From: Chiridota heheva
Lineage: Eukaryota > Echinodermata > Holothuroidea > Apodida > Chiridotidae
Reading direction: 5' to 3'
Assembly (NCBI GenBank): GCA_020152595.1
Contig: JAIGNY010000581.1
Span: forward strand, 1 to 64,000
Length of the DNA: 64,000 nucleotides
The position numbers and the translations under genes were made by a program. The notes beneath the pieces were generated by a model that saw nothing but the letters and a program-made list of their open reading frames with translations, did not search any database and was not told where the DNA came from. Below are positions 22,294 through 34,659 of the stretch, in pieces (position 1 is the first letter of the stretch; each line of letters starts with the position of its first letter).

Positions 22294-23141
22294 TTCTGAG
22301 GGCTCCCTTTCACAAAATAAATGAAAGAAAAGTTTTAAAAATCTATGGACATGCATTTTCTGATTAAATGAGTACATATTAAATAAAGAAAGATCAGTTT
22401 TTGAATTTTAAAAATCACACTTTTTAGTTTTTGAGTTTAATTAGCTGATTAAAGTTTGACACAGTTTTATGCAAAAATTTAAGATGTAAAACTGGGCAAA
22501 CAGCTCAAATTTTTATGTGATTCTTTAAATTTCTTTCTTTAATCTTATTTACTGAATATGACCAGATGCAAAGACTGCAACTTTTGGTCAGAATTTGCTG
22601 CACCACTTTAAGAAATTATGACAGATGTTAAAAATACATCAGATTTGCAAAAAGCAATAAAACCATCAAGGTTGCCCTGTAATATATCACCAAATCTGCA
22701 TAAAATATGCAAATTTTTGCCCGAGATTTAAAAATGCTATATATAAAATGGCCAATGTTTAACCTCATTCTAATACAATTTTTTTGCTGTTGATGGTTTT
22801 TAATAAATTTGAAAAAATTAAGCTGATCTTGCCTCTATGCACCACATCCATATACCTTAAATACTATGTCAATAATAAAACACTATATACATGCTGCATG
22901 AAGACAAACTAAGGGCTCCCTTTCACAACTCATTAAAAGCAAATCTCTTTGCCAATAGGGCAAATTTTGCTACTGACTGTTGATTTCCAAGAAATACATT
23001 AAAGATATCTAAAAGAGCAGGAATCCCTACAAAATAAAGTCCAGATGGGGCATTTTAATTAAAATGAAGATCTACACTTTTATTATTGACACGAATGATT
23101 TGATCAAAACTTCATTAAATATTGATGGTTAGAGTTTTCAC
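22294..23141. other. Stretch without a gene; unfilled relative of a LINE site
   Basis: AT-rich, no gene. 22865-22925 repeats the sequence that flanks the I-type LINE (CAATAATAAAACACTATATA...GCTGCATG...CTAAGGGCTCCCTTTCACAA) without the LINE. Confidence 0.6.
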
Positions 23142-23145
23142 TTAA

Positions 23146-23723
23146 AGGATTATAATTCAGTGGTTAAGCAAGTAAGGATCTCATATGAAAGACGAAACTG
23201 AGAAGAAACAAAATAGTGAAGAAAGCGTTCAAAAATTATATTCATTAAAGAAATTAGATTATTAAGTTTAAAGTTTGGTATCATTTGTGTCGAAATGACT
23301 GAAATCAGACTAATTGTGACATCACAACTTTCAAATTCCTCAGTCTTTATAAATGTATTCTATGATATATATATTTTGTCTGCAATTTTGTTGAAATTAA
23401 AAACCATTTGATGTCCGAAAAGTAGTAAAACAGAATCTAGAGACTTAAATTTACCATCTAAAGAAAGTTTAAGGAAAAAATCATTCAAATAGCAAAAGGT
23501 TAAATAAATTTCTCTACAATACAATAACAATTGTTAAGAATGTAAGGATGAGGGGGGCCAACCTTCCATAATAGACTTACTACACCAGTCATTTTTACAC
23601 AGGTGAGACAGAAATTAATCTCCTTAATGAAATAAGATATTAAAGTAGTTTCTTGATTTGATTTCTTTTGAGTTGCTCTTTCATATGAGATGAACTTAAC
23701 TGCTTGAACCCTAAACTAATCCT
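23146..23723. mobile_element. TTAA element A, complete 578-bp copy
   Basis: TTAA (23142-23145) then AGGATTATAATTCAGTGG on the left, and CCCTAAACTAATCCT then TTAA (23724-23727) on the right. The two end regions pair for about 60 bases. TTAA targets are typical of piggyBac-type transposition; no transposase is encoded, so this is a non-autonomous copy and the piggyBac link is inference. Confidence 0.85.
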
Positions 23724-23789
23724 TTAAAACTAAACAGTTGTTACTAATCATATCACAATTCTACAATGTGAGTAGCTGTACACTATAAT

Positions 23790-24022
23790 CAGAGGCGTAG
23801 CAAGGAGGGGGGGGGGGGGAGAGAATGTTGGGGTCCGAACCACCACTTATTTGACAAAATTTCAAAAAATTGGGATATCTTTGTTTTTTATATATATTTT
23901 TTTATTTTTAAAAAACAAAATTTTCCTCAGAAAAGGACTAAATCTGAATACTTCATCATGGGATGGGGGTCACTAGGATCTTCTTGAACCCCTTCACTTT
24001 TCTAATGCTGGCTACGCCACTG
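23790..24022. mobile_element. hAT-like short element, 233 bp
   Basis: The ends CAGAGGCGTAGCAAGG and GGCTACGCCACTG are imperfect inverted repeats. ACTATAAT (23782-23789) and ACTATATT (24023-24030) form an 8-bp target duplication with one mismatch, as expected for hAT. It contains an 11-13-base G run near 23810 and no ORF. Confidence 0.78.
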
Positions 24023-24030
24023 ACTATATT

Positions 24031-24486
24031 GGTTAACCAACGGGTACGAAGTGACCATGCTTATCTTAGGTGATAAAAAGAGGTTTAGTTAAGTTGGGCA
24101 CTGTCATGTGTTGAGTCATGACATTATGATATTGCTCTGCTATATAGTCCTTTGAGCATTAGGTCGACTGATTTTTTTTTTCTTCTCCCAATATATGTTA
24201 AATGTGCATACAGTTTGTTTTGCTTTTGTATTAACACAAGACTAAACAAATCAATTTTGGTAAGAAATTAAAATGGGTGGGGGGCTGGCAAGCACTATAG
24301 TTATAGTAGAATACTTTATGTAAATTAGTGCTAACAACAAATCACATCATAAAATGCTATCTATCTTTACAGTACTTGTTTGTATTTTGCTGTCATAATA
24401 TACCCGCCTAATTTTCTAAGAAACTGATATTATGAAAAATCTTTAGGAAAACAAATTTACACAACTAGAATGGCAAATACCATGAT
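24031..24486. other. Stretch without a gene
   Basis: AT-rich; nothing recognised apart from a short G-rich patch near 24275. Confidence 0.5.
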
Positions 24487-24539
24487 GGTTCGGATGCCCA
24501 TGCAAATTGACACCCATATTATATAACCCGGCCAATTAA

Positions 24540-25034
24540 AATGGCATCTCACACTAAGTCCCATGTGGCATCCCATGTCCCACATGACATCCCACCCCAT
24601 GTCCCACATGACATCCCATCCAATCCCTTGTCCCACATGGCATATATTCCACCATATCTCCCATATGGCATTCCACCATACAGTATGTCCCACATGACAT
24701 TCCATCATATATCCCACATTAATCCAACCATATGTCCCACATGACATCCCTCCCTATGTCCCACGTGGCACCCCTCCCTGTGTCCCACATGGTATCCCTC
24801 CCTGTGTCCCACATGGCATCTCTCCTTATGTCCCCCATGGCATCACACCTTATGTCCTGCATCGGACGCTTCCCACCCGATGTCCCACATGGCATCCCAC
24901 TTTATGTCCCACATTGGATTCCAAATGGCATCCCACCCCATGTCCCACATGGCATTCCACCCCATGTCCCACATGGCATCCCACCCCATGTTCCACATGG
25001 CGTCCCACTCGATGTCACACATGACATCCCATAG
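24540..25034. repeat. 24-bp minisatellite of element G, about 20 copies
   Basis: The unit is CATGTCCCACATGGCATCCC with a 4-base ACCC/TCCC spacer, in a diverged form on the left and a nearly regular one at 24920-25010. It belongs to the same family as 5933-7040 and lies at the same place in the element. Confidence 0.9.
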
Positions 25035-25081
25035 GTTTTATTAGAAGTCTCCTCCTAGTTCTCAGTCCCTGAATGAGCATA

Positions 25082-25431
25082 CCCGTATTTTCTCTAATAA
25101 CACCCCCGGGGCTATGCATTTGAAAAACAGGGGGGCGTTTATTCGAGGGTAAAGTATGAAGAAAAAAATGTAACTTACAAAAGAACGGCAAATCCTTTTA
25201 GGCCTATGGTATTAGTTTCTTCAAGAGTATTTTGTGTTTTTAGCATTATTGTGCATGGATTATTAATGGAATACACTCTTTGCATATTTTCTGCTTGGTT
25301 GAGTTCGACTTACAGTTTTTTCAAGTCACATTCGGCAAGTTAAACGACGTTGTTACATCCTGAAAGTTTAAAAATGACAGGGGCGTTTTATTAGAAGGGG
25401 CGTTTATTCGAGAAAATATGGTATATATCAA
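25082..25431. mobile_element. TA-target inverted-repeat element, 350 bp
   Basis: The ends CCCGTATTTTCTCTAATAAC and (reverse complement of the right end) CCATATTTTCTCGAATAAAC match for about 20 bases and run into C-rich stretches. TA flanks both sides (25080-25081, 25432-25433). The element G copy at 10640-11440 lacks it at the corresponding GAGCATACTATG site. A TA target suggests Tc1/mariner-like mobilisation, by inference only. Confidence 0.8.
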
Positions 25432-25654
25432 AGTCTGTTAGTTATAATAACTTATATGCAAATGACTTGTTGAATAAGAAAAAAGGGAGTCAAATAATCA
25501 TGCCTGATATAGCCCTTCGAGCATACCACATGGTATATATTCTATCCTATGTCCTGCATGGCCCCCATCCATATCCCATACGGCATCCATCCCTATGTCC
25601 ATCATATGCAGTCACATTCTGTCACACTCCCTTACTGAGCATACCAAGTAGAAA

Positions 25655-26325
25655 CAAAGGTTTTGTGGTTCCGATGCTTTATTTCACAAGCTGATTGATT
25701 TGCGAAATTTGTACTAACTGTCATTTTATTGTATATCATGAAATATTTGTTCCATATTTATTCATAAGCCACACCCACCATGCAAATCAATAAAAATATT
25801 GACAGCATCAGCATTTGCACAATAATTAACAACATTATCATAGCAAGTATGATGTAAAAATGGTTGCTCATTTATTCTATTTCAAGGATTTGTCAGTAAG
25901 CCCCGCCTACTCATTAATATTCATGCTATCACTACCACAACATTAGAACATATGTACAGATCATTACCCATCTGTGTACCATCTTGTTAAAATATGAGTA
26001 TTTCAGGATTTTTACATTAAGCTCCACCTACTCATTAATATGCATGACATCAACATCAAAAACAATAAGGCACATCTACAGATCATGGGCTATCTGTGTG
26101 CCAAATATAACATAAATATAGTGTATTCTTCTGGAGATATCATGATTACAAGCACTTTGTAAAAATCAACCGAGGACATAATCAATTGTGTGTGTGTCAT
26201 CGCTTTGAAGGTGTGTAAACATAGTAATGTCATCGATTGGTGGGTCTAAACAGGTTCACTTACACCTACATACACACGCAACCATAAACCCATAGGTTCC
26301 TGATGCTATCGCATCGGAACTAAAA
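25655..26325. mobile_element. Element F, complete copy nested in element G
   Basis: The ends TTTTGTGGTTCCGATGC and GCATCGGAACTAAAAAG are inverted. The interior has several AAGCCCCGCCTACTCATTAA-like stretches and a CACA-rich part near 26260. The element G copy at 10938-10953 (AAGTAAAAAAAGTCTG) shows the site without it. Confidence 0.78.
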
Positions 26326-27239
26326 AGTCTTGTTAGTTCATACACTGTAGCAACTATATGCAATAAACACAATAACAAAGGCAGAGTTTTATAATCATGC
26401 CTGAAACAGCAGTTGGTGCACAAATATTTGAAGTTTAAGGGTTTATACCTCCAGTACTATGAGAGACACTTAAGGATCTCTGAAGAATTTTGGGAAATTA
26501 TATCATCTACAGTTATCTTCGAAAGAAATATCAAATATTTTGTAGACTTTTTAAGGAAACCAATCTTCAACCAGTCTTAAGAGTTTTTGAAAAACTTTAA
26601 CATTTCATGCTGAAAAGTTTCTCATTAAGCCTACCCGCACCCGACACCTGAGAAAATCCTGAAAACCCAGGTATGATAATTACCAACCCGACTTCCTGTT
26701 CAGTGTATTGTGTTTCCATTCCAAACAATGACTGTTTATTTGCCAACCATGCACAGCAGTCACGTAGCCCAAGGTAATTTGTGTGTATAAGATTACACAA
26801 AGCTAGAGCTGAATAATCAAGGCACTTTTGTTATTGAAATCTCTCATCGTGTTAGGTGTCTTAGTGGGAGAAGTTTGTTTTCAAACTGGTGGTAAAAATA
26901 GCTGTGTATCATAACGCCTGAGGTAATAATGTGCATTAACTGTGAATGACTGACAGACCTCCCAAGAAAAGATATTGCTTGATGATAGTAAAGAAATTCC
27001 AGCCTTCCAATGAGGATATCTGAAGAAATTTTAACTTTTTCTGAGGAACTCTGAAGAAACTTTAACTATTTCTGAGTAACTCTGAAAAAACTTTAACATT
27101 TTCTGAGGAATTCTCAAAAAAACTTTAATAACATTTCTGAGGAAATCTTAGGCAAAACTGTGGACTGCCGGACAGCAGAAATCGCCATTACATAGGTTCG
27201 CATTATGCTTCGCATGCTCACCAACTTTTAATAGTAAAT

Positions 27240-29150
27240 ATTGATATGAAATAAAATATCAAATTTAAAAAGGGGATGCAGGAGGAGGGGACACAGGGAG
27301 GGGGAAACAGGGGGCAGGAGGACACAGGGGGCAGGGGGATTTATTTTTGGAATCATACCAAAAAAGGCCAAAAATACTCAAAAAAGGCCAAAAACACCCA
27401 AATTTGGCTGGAAAATGCCAAATGGGATATTTCGGCCAATTTTTTTTGCGGGAATTTCCCCACTTTCAGTTATTTTGGAATGGGAATTTGATAATATGTG
27501 CAGAAATACTGCAATCCCACACCTTAATGTGAACAATATAACAAGCAAGGCAACTGTATTGTGTAAAAGAAGCCCCAAAAAGCAGTAAGATATGGATCTA
27601 GCTGTCCCATTTTTACCCCCAAAATACTTTTGCTATCAGAACAATAGCCTTAACTCAAATTAAGAAAATTATGGAAGGGGTGGAGCTGGAAAAAAAATTA
27701 CAGTTCCAGGGGAATTTGCAGGAAGAAAAAAAAAAAAAAATTCTCATAAGATGTTGAGTAAACAACAATACATGTATATGTGGGAAATATGTGTTCTAAA
27801 AACGTCCCCCATGTAATTTTGCGATGAAAAGTACATTAAATGCAAAAGAGGAAAGTATACAAAGCTGTATTCACCACTAATATTATTTCTCTTGGGGTAT
27901 TTGTAGGATGATTTTTGACACCTTTATACAGAAGCGTGGGAAATTTTTATCATAAATTTCCAACTCTGTGAGAGGGCTTATTACAGGAGCCTGCATGGGC
28001 GCTATAGTTACGTCAAATATGAAGTGTTACCAACAACTCTCATCAAAAACCAGACTTCTTAATGCAAGCAATCTATCTTTACAAAATTTATTTTGCTGTC
28101 AAAGCATGTCCCACATAATTTGTGTTCAAGGACTTCTAAGAAACTGAAATGATGAAAACAGAAAAATGAAATGGAAAAAAAAATATCTAGCTGTGTGAGA
28201 GGAAAACAAATTTACACAAAAACATAAATATTTACAAAAAAAATGAGTTTCAAATCAAGAATAGTTGAGATTTATGATTTGAGATTAGATAGCAGATGTG
28301 CAGTGTTATAACTCTATATGCAAGTAATAAGAATAGAAAGAATAAAATAACAACCAAGCTCCCTTGTAGTGTAAAAAACAACTAGAACTGTTGGAAGGAC
28401 AGTATGCTCCATGGGCGTAAGAACATGTTCTTTATTAGATTGGGGAGGGGGGGGGCACAAAGATATGCTATAACACTAGTTAGATGGTAAAAAAAAATGA
28501 CTTAGTTGGGGCACCATGTAAGTCACTGTAACATTGCATGCAAATGAGTTAATTAGCATGAACAACCCCCCCCCTCCATCATGTTCATTTGAACAGTAAC
28601 TACGTCCTCTGCCCCTCTGCCAAGTTACATGAATGTACAACATTCATAATTTAAATTATGGGCTCATGTTAAACATTTTGTACAAAAATCTATTGTTATG
28701 CAAATAACCTAATCAATATGCACACTTCACCTCACCATTAAGTGTAGACAATGCTCTTCACATATATGATACACCAAGGGTAGTAAAATAGCTCTACTAT
28801 TCTTCAAATCCTCTACTATTCCTTTGAATAGTTGCGCTCTAAAAATATTACAAGGGGCTTCGGAGTAAGCAGTGATATTGGTCTAAGATGTGGGTCCATA
28901 ATAGAAAGTGTTAATCTAATATTGCCAAAAAAATACAGAAAATTGGGAAAAATAATATTCATTATTATAAATTGAAAGATGAAAAATACACTTTTAAAAG
29001 TTTATGGTAACTAGTTGACAAAAGCATTGGAAAGTGAATATTGTTTAATATTCTGTTGACATGAAACACTTCAATACAAAAGTTTAAAAAATAGAAAATT
29101 AATATTGCTTACCTTAATTTAGCCAAAAGGGGAAAAGAATTTAATTGTAA
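27240..29150. other. Stretch without a gene, with one dispersed repeat
   Basis: 27708-27950 is repeated at 40785-41020 (AATTTGCAGGAAGA start, CATTAATATTATTTCT and GTGGGAAA landmarks). G-rich 27270-27340 has GGGGGA-type repeats. Homopolymer G and C runs occur at 28444 and 28566. No gene recognised. Confidence 0.55.
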
Positions 29151-29156
29151 CCAGAA

Positions 29157-30001
29157 CCAAAAGATTTGTGTTCTGATGCTTTTTTTCATGATGGTTGATT
29201 GTATTAACTGTTATGCCATTGCATATCATAAAATATTTGACATAACATGAATCATTCTTGAGATATCGTGTTCACCAGCTCTTTTCAGCAAAATCATATT
29301 AAGCCCCGCCCACTATGCATATTAATGAAATTCAATGTTTTTACATCATGAACATGTACACACTAGCTAACATCATGAGTACACCCAATCTATGAAACAA
29401 AGCAGATGTGTGGTAGTTAAAATATGAGCATTTCAGGATTTTTAAGTTCCGCCTACTCATTAATATGCATGACATCAAAAACAATAAGGCACATCTACAG
29501 ATCATGGGCTATCTGTGTACCACATATAACATGAATATAGAGATATCGTGAGATATCGTGATTACAAGCACTTTTCAACAAAATCATTTTAAGGTGCGCC
29601 CATTGTGCATATTAATGAAATTCAACATTTTTTACCTTGCAAATAAAGAACTTGCTAACAACATAACTACACCAAATATGAAACAAAGCAGACAAGCTGT
29701 TGTTAAAATATGAACATTTCAAGATATTCACATTAAGCCCTGCCTACTTATAGTTTATTGTTCTTGAGATATTGTGTTAACAAGCTCTTTTCAGCATAAT
29801 CATATTAAGCCCCACCCACTACGGACCATGGGCTATCTGTGTACCAAATATGACATAAATCCAATGTATTATTCTTGAGATATCGTGCTTACGGGCTTGT
29901 CACAGACACACACAGACACACACACAGACATACACCCATACATACGCACATACACCTGCCAGCATGAATGCAAAGGTTGCATTTAGCATCGGAACCAAAA
30001 A
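29157..30001. mobile_element. Element F, second copy
   Basis: The ends AGATTTGTGTTCTGATGC and GCATCGGAACCAAAAATCC correspond to those at 25655-26325. Internally the GAGATATCGTG...ATTAAGCCCCGCCCACT segment is repeated about three times and a CACACAGA tract lies at 29902-29930. No coding region. Confidence 0.72.
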
Positions 30002-30089
30002 TCCAAATCAAATTACAAGTTTGCATGACAATAACTAGTGAAGGGTGTAATGCCACACCCTTACTTTCTGAAGAAAAAAATGTTATTAA

Positions 30090-30965
30090 AGGGTTAGTTC
30101 AGGTGTCAAGCAATTCTATCTTAAAGGATAAGTTCAGGGTCAAGATAGTCCATCTTGAAGGATTAGTTCAGGGGTCAAGCAAGTCCATCTTAAAGGATTA
30201 GTTCAGAGGTCAAGCAAGTCCATCTTGAAGGATTAGTTCAGGTGTCAAGCAAGTGTATCTTAAAGGATTAGTTCAGGTGTCAAGCAAGTCCATCTTAAAG
30301 GATTAGTTCAGGGGAAAGCAAGTCCATCTTAAAGGCTTAGTTCAGGGGTCACACATGTCCATCTTAAAGGATTAGTACAGGGGTCAAGCAATTCCATCCT
30401 AAAGGATTATTTCAGGGGTTAAGCAAGTCCATCTTAAAGGATTAGTTCAGGGGTCAAGCAAGTCCATCTTAAAGGATTAGTTCAGGGTCAAGCAAGTCCA
30501 TCTTAAAGGATTAGTTTAGTGGTCAAGCAAGTCCATCTTAAATGATTAGTTCAGTGGTCAAGCAAGCCTATCTTAAAGGATTACTTCAGTGGTCAAGCTT
30601 GTCCATCCTAAAGAATTAGTTCAGGGGTCAAGCATTTCCATCTTAAAGGATTAGTTTAGGAGTCAAGCATGTACATCTTAAAGGATTAGTTCAGAGGTCA
30701 AAAATGTCCATCTTATAGGATTAGTTCAGGGGTCAAGCTTGTCCATCTTAAAGAGTTAGTTTAGGGGTCAAGCATTTCCATCTTAAAGGATTAGTTTAGG
30801 GGTCAAGCATGTCCATCTTAAAGGATTAGTTCAGAGGTCAAGCATGTCCATCTTAAAGAATTAGTTCAGGGGTCAAGCATGTCCATCTTAAAGGATTAGT
30901 TCAGTGGTCAAGCAAGCAAGTCTATCTTAAAGGATTAGTTCAGGGGTCAAGCAAGTATATCTAAT
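30090..30965 (+). repeat. 35-bp array made of element A ends, about 25 copies
   Basis: TTAA (30086-30089) is followed by about 25 head-to-tail copies of AGGATTAGTTCAGGGGTCAA then GCAAGTCCATCTTAA (spacing 35 bp, e.g. 30421 and 30456). The unit equals the first 35 bases of element A, and each copy recreates a TTAA next to the end. Variants (AGTGG/GGGG; CATGT/CAAGT) are intermixed. Confidence 0.93.
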
Positions 30966-31428
30966 TGAAAGAGGACTCCAAAGAAAAATAAAATTGTATA
31001 AAGCATTTAAAATTTTTATTGGTTAAGGAGATAGTACAATTTAAAGGATTAGTTTAGTGGTCAAGCATGTCCATCTTATATGAAAGAAGACTTCATAAAA
31101 AACAAATAGTAAAGGAAGCATTCAACAATCTTATTCCGTTACGGAGATATTTAAGTTTAAAGTTTTGTATTATTTGTGCAGAAATGACTGAATTCAGACT
31201 AGTTGTGATGTCATAGCCTCAGATTCCTTAAAGTCTTTATGTTATTCTATCATATTTTGTCCTGTGATTTTGTGGCTTAAAAACCATTGGATATGTCAAA
31301 AGAGTAGTAGAAAGTGAATCTAGGAAGGGTATTTATGATAAACTACCTGAAGAAATTTTGAAGAAAAATAATATAAATAGTGAAAAAATTAAATACACTT
31401 TTTTTAAAATACATTAACAGATGATGAG
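30966..31428 (+). mobile_element. Element A, left half, right end missing
   Basis: After the array the element A body starts (GAAAGAGGACTCC), breaks off, and a fresh TTAA (31041-31044) with a full left end resumes. The body runs past AACCATTGGATATGTCAAAA to about 31428, where it stops short of the right half. Confidence 0.75.
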
Positions 31429-32250
31429 TTCGAACTTGTTAGAAGATTCTTTAGTTGTCAGAACCGGCCGGAAGTTAAACAATTTTTTGAAACTTAGTTC
31501 CTTCTTTCTTTGATCATGTTTGCAATAACAAAGTAGTCTAGGATACCTTCTTTCAATTTTGATCTTTTAGAAGAGTTTTCTACAGTTCTTGATGTATTTC
31601 CTTTTTTTTTCATTTAAAAAAAAAAAGAAACCCATGTAAAGTGTGAGATAAAGGAAAAAATTTTGGATAGTGAAAAATATATTTTTTTCGGGATAACAAT
31701 GCTAAACCTCTAGCAAGGCAAAAGGATATGAAAATTGCCGTGACATGATGCACGGACTAGATCTAGACTAATATAGATTACTGTTCGATGCTCGCATGTA
31801 GGTGACTTTGACATATTTCAAGAGAAGAAAACTTAAAGGTTTGTTCTATAACATTTCATTTTTATTTAGATAATTGCATAGATTAAGGCTTGTTTTGATT
31901 GGGTAAATGTCAAACAGAAGGTCACAGCAATTTAAATTCAAATAGTCAAAACTTATTATTTTCAGTATCACTGTGAAAGTGTGTAGCTTAGGCCTACTCG
32001 CATAACATTAATGGTACTCTGTTCACTATAGCCTACTGACAGTAGGCCCATACAGATTGACACTGACGTTAAATTTGGCAATATAAAAGACCAGCCGAGG
32101 ACAAGTTTAATTCAAGTTAAGTTATGGCCTACTTGTTACTCATTGACAAAGCTCTGTAGTGTTACTGATTTTTGTGAACCAGGTTTTTTTGCAAATCTTA
32201 TGCATACGTTTTGGTGATGATTTGAAGTTATGAATAAATAAACCCAATAG
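31429..32250. other. Stretch without a gene
   Basis: AT-rich, no repeats or domains recognised apart from a poly-A patch near 31616. Confidence 0.5.
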
Positions 32251-32254
32251 TCTA

Positions 32255-32261
32255 GTTAATG

Positions 32262-32307
<46 letters not shown>

Positions 32308-33032
32308 GTAGTAGTGGTAGTGATAATGGTAATGAATAATAATGAATAATAATGACAATGACAATGATAATAATAATAATGATAATAATAATAGTAATGA
32401 TAATAATAATAATAATAATAATAAATAGTAGTAGTAGTAGTGGTAGTGATAATGGTAATGAATAATAATGAATAATAATGACAATGACAATGATAATAAT
32501 AATAATGATAATAATAATAGTAATGATAATAATAATAATAATAATAATAAATAGTAGTAGTAGTAGTAGTGGTAGTGATAATGGTAATGAATAATAATGA
32601 ATAATAATGACAATGACAATGATAATAATAATAATGATAATAATAATAGTAATGATAATAATAATAATAATAATAATAAATAGTAGTAGTAGTAGTGGTA
32701 GTGATAATGGTAATGAATAATAATGAATAATAATGACAATGACAATGATAATAATAATAATGATAATAATAATAGTAATGATAATAATAATAATAATAAT
32801 AATAAATAGTAGTAGTAGTAGTGGTAGTGATAATGGTAATGAATAATAATGAATAATAATGACAATGACAATGATAATAATAATAATGATAATAATAATA
32901 GTAATGATAATAATAATAATAATAATAATAAATAGTAGTAGTAGTAGTGGTAGTGATAATGGTAATGAATAATAATGAATAATAATGACAATGACAATGA
33001 TAATAATAATAATGATAATAATAATAGTAATG

Positions 33033-33040
<8 letters not shown>
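32255..33040. repeat. Triplet microsatellite with 126-bp higher-order unit
   Basis: (ATA)n, (GTA)n, ATGGTAATG and GACAATGACAATG blocks recur in fixed order; the AAATAGTAGT landmark lies at 32303, 32423, 32549, 32678, 32804 and 32930, mostly 126 bp apart. Because the period is a multiple of three, frames stay open and give low-complexity translations that are not evidence of a gene. Confidence 0.93.
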
Positions 33041-33105
<65 letters not shown>

Positions 33106-33106
33106 A

Positions 33107-33137
<31 letters not shown>

Positions 33138-33293
33138 TTATAACCACTACTACTGTACTACTACCACTGTACCACCACTACTGCACCACTACCACTGTAC
33201 TACTACTACTGTACTACTACTACTGTACTACACCACTGCACTACCACCACTGTACTACTACTACCACTGCACACCACCACCGCACCACCACCA

Positions 33294-33371
<78 letters not shown>

Positions 33372-33375
33372 TAAT
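33041..33375. repeat. (AAT)n followed by (ACT/ACC)n microsatellite
   Basis: A pure AAT tract to about 33137 changes abruptly to CTACTACTACTGTACTACTA-like triplets and then (CTA)n to 33371. Confidence 0.93.
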
Positions 33376-33586
33376 AGGCCCTTTACTCCCTATGCCTATA
33401 CAGGTTTTTGTGGATCAGGTTTTGGAATAATTGAGCAAAGGTTTTGAAAAATGTAGCACGGGTTTTTGTATCTTATTGTAATGTTGTAATGATTCTGATT
33501 TTTGTTAATTAACACAAGATTTCTCTCATTTCACAATTGAGTGACTAACTCAAGTGAGTCAGCATTGTGAATGTCTTGGAATTTAT

Positions 33587-33779
33587 GTGTGGGTGTGGCA
33601 GTACAGTGTGGGTGTGGCAGTACAGTGTGGGTGTGGCAGTACAGTGTGGGTGTGGCAGTACAGTGTGGGTGTGGCAGTACAGTGTGAGTGTGGCAGTACA
33701 GTGTTGGTGTGGCAGTACAGTGTGGGTGTGGCAGTACAGTGTGGGTGTGGCAGTACAGTGTGGGTGTGGCAGTACAGTG
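33587..33779 (+). repeat. 19-bp minisatellite, about 10 copies
   Basis: The unit is GTGTGGGTGTGGCAGTACA. It has few variants (GTGAGTG, TTGGTG) and ends within a partial unit at GTGCGGG. Both strands are open throughout, as a by-product of the unit. Confidence 0.93.
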
Positions 33780-33924
33780 CGGGTCTTCAGGGCATTCCCA
33801 AAACGTTTGAAGGAAAACACATATTAAACTGGAGGCCAAAACTGAAAACCCCTCAGCCACACCCCTTCCCCTTTAACATATTTATTCGACTGAGGTAACC
33901 CCTATAGGTGGCTATCCCGGGGGT

Positions 33925-34310
33925 GTGGGTGTAAAAACACCCACTTAAAACTAACGTTTCAAAAAATTATAAGAAGAACTTACTCGAAAAATTTAAACTT
34001 TCACCAGCAATCAATAAATGTAAACAATTCCAAGAATCTAAATGTTAGCGTTAAATTGCGACCTCAGATATGTAAATTTACGAAAGGCCTCAGTCACTTG
34101 AAGAAGTTTTGCAAATTCAAATCACTCATCTTTTATTTAACTGAGGATGAGATGAAAATTACAACTGATAATAAAGAGCTTGAGTGGGAGCATGTGAACT
34201 TTGAAGAAAAACATCTGTTTGTCTAATAAACCTTTTTGTTTTTGTTTTTAACGTATTATATTAAGTTTGCCTGAAATCTTATTTCACAGTGTTTTAAATC
34301 TCGCATCAAT
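33925..34310 (+). pseudogene. Unrecognised ORF-like unit, copy 1
   Basis: A plus-strand frame stays open for about 105 codons and ends at TAA (34225-34227), just before an AATAAA-type signal (CTAATAAACC). Readable parts are KNLNVSVKLRPQICKFTKGL, LIFYLTEDEMKITTDNKELE and a C-terminus HVNFEEKHLFV. It has no clear initiator ATG, and relative to copy 2 it lacks about 10 bases near 34020, so the upstream frames differ. I recognise no family. It may be the 3' end of an element-borne or duplicated host ORF. Confidence 0.4.
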
Positions 34311-34659
34311 TTTTATTGTAGGCAGCGATCCCGGGTGGGGTGAGGTGAGGTGAGGGACATGTCCCCCCAATAATTTTGTTGGGGGGGGGATATCATTATG
34401 TCCCTCCCTAAAGAAAGAAGCCTTATATAAAGCAAATATGGCTGGCTACACCACTGTCTGGGTTTTCCCCCCCCGCCTTTCCCCCCAATGTTGAAAAGAA
34501 ATCGCTACCACTGCTGGCCCCTGCGATACAGCCCCACTCATTCCCACAATTTTACTGCATGGCACATCGCCAAGACCTAGTGTCCTTTAAAAAAATTTAT
34601 AGGTAGCAATGTTTCGATTTGAAAAAAAAAAAATAGGGCATCGATGCAAAACCTGACTT
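34311..34659. other. Spacer with degenerate element ends
   Basis: It contains G- and C-homopolymer runs (34381, 34468) and GGCTGGCTACACCACTG (34440-34456), which looks like a decayed right end of the CAGTGGCGTAGC family. No gene. Confidence 0.45.

Larger units (their letters stand above)
24487..27230. mobile_element. Element G, longest copy, with two nested insertions
   Basis: The left end GGTTCGGATGCCCATGCAAA and the right end (TTCGCATTATGCTTCGCATG at 27196) are loosely inverted to each other. The interior holds a 24-bp minisatellite (24540-25034), a TA-flanked element (25082-25431), element F (ca. 25655-26325) and TCTGAAGAAACTTTAAC-type degenerate repeats. Part of 26590-27000 is shared with unit H at 49656-51250. 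There is no transposase-like ORF. Without the two insertions it would be about 1.7 kb. Confidence 0.6.

Noticed and set aside
32140..33430. Leu/Tyr- and Asn-rich proteins
   Set aside because: Triplet microsatellite read in frame; no unique sequence apart from short tails.
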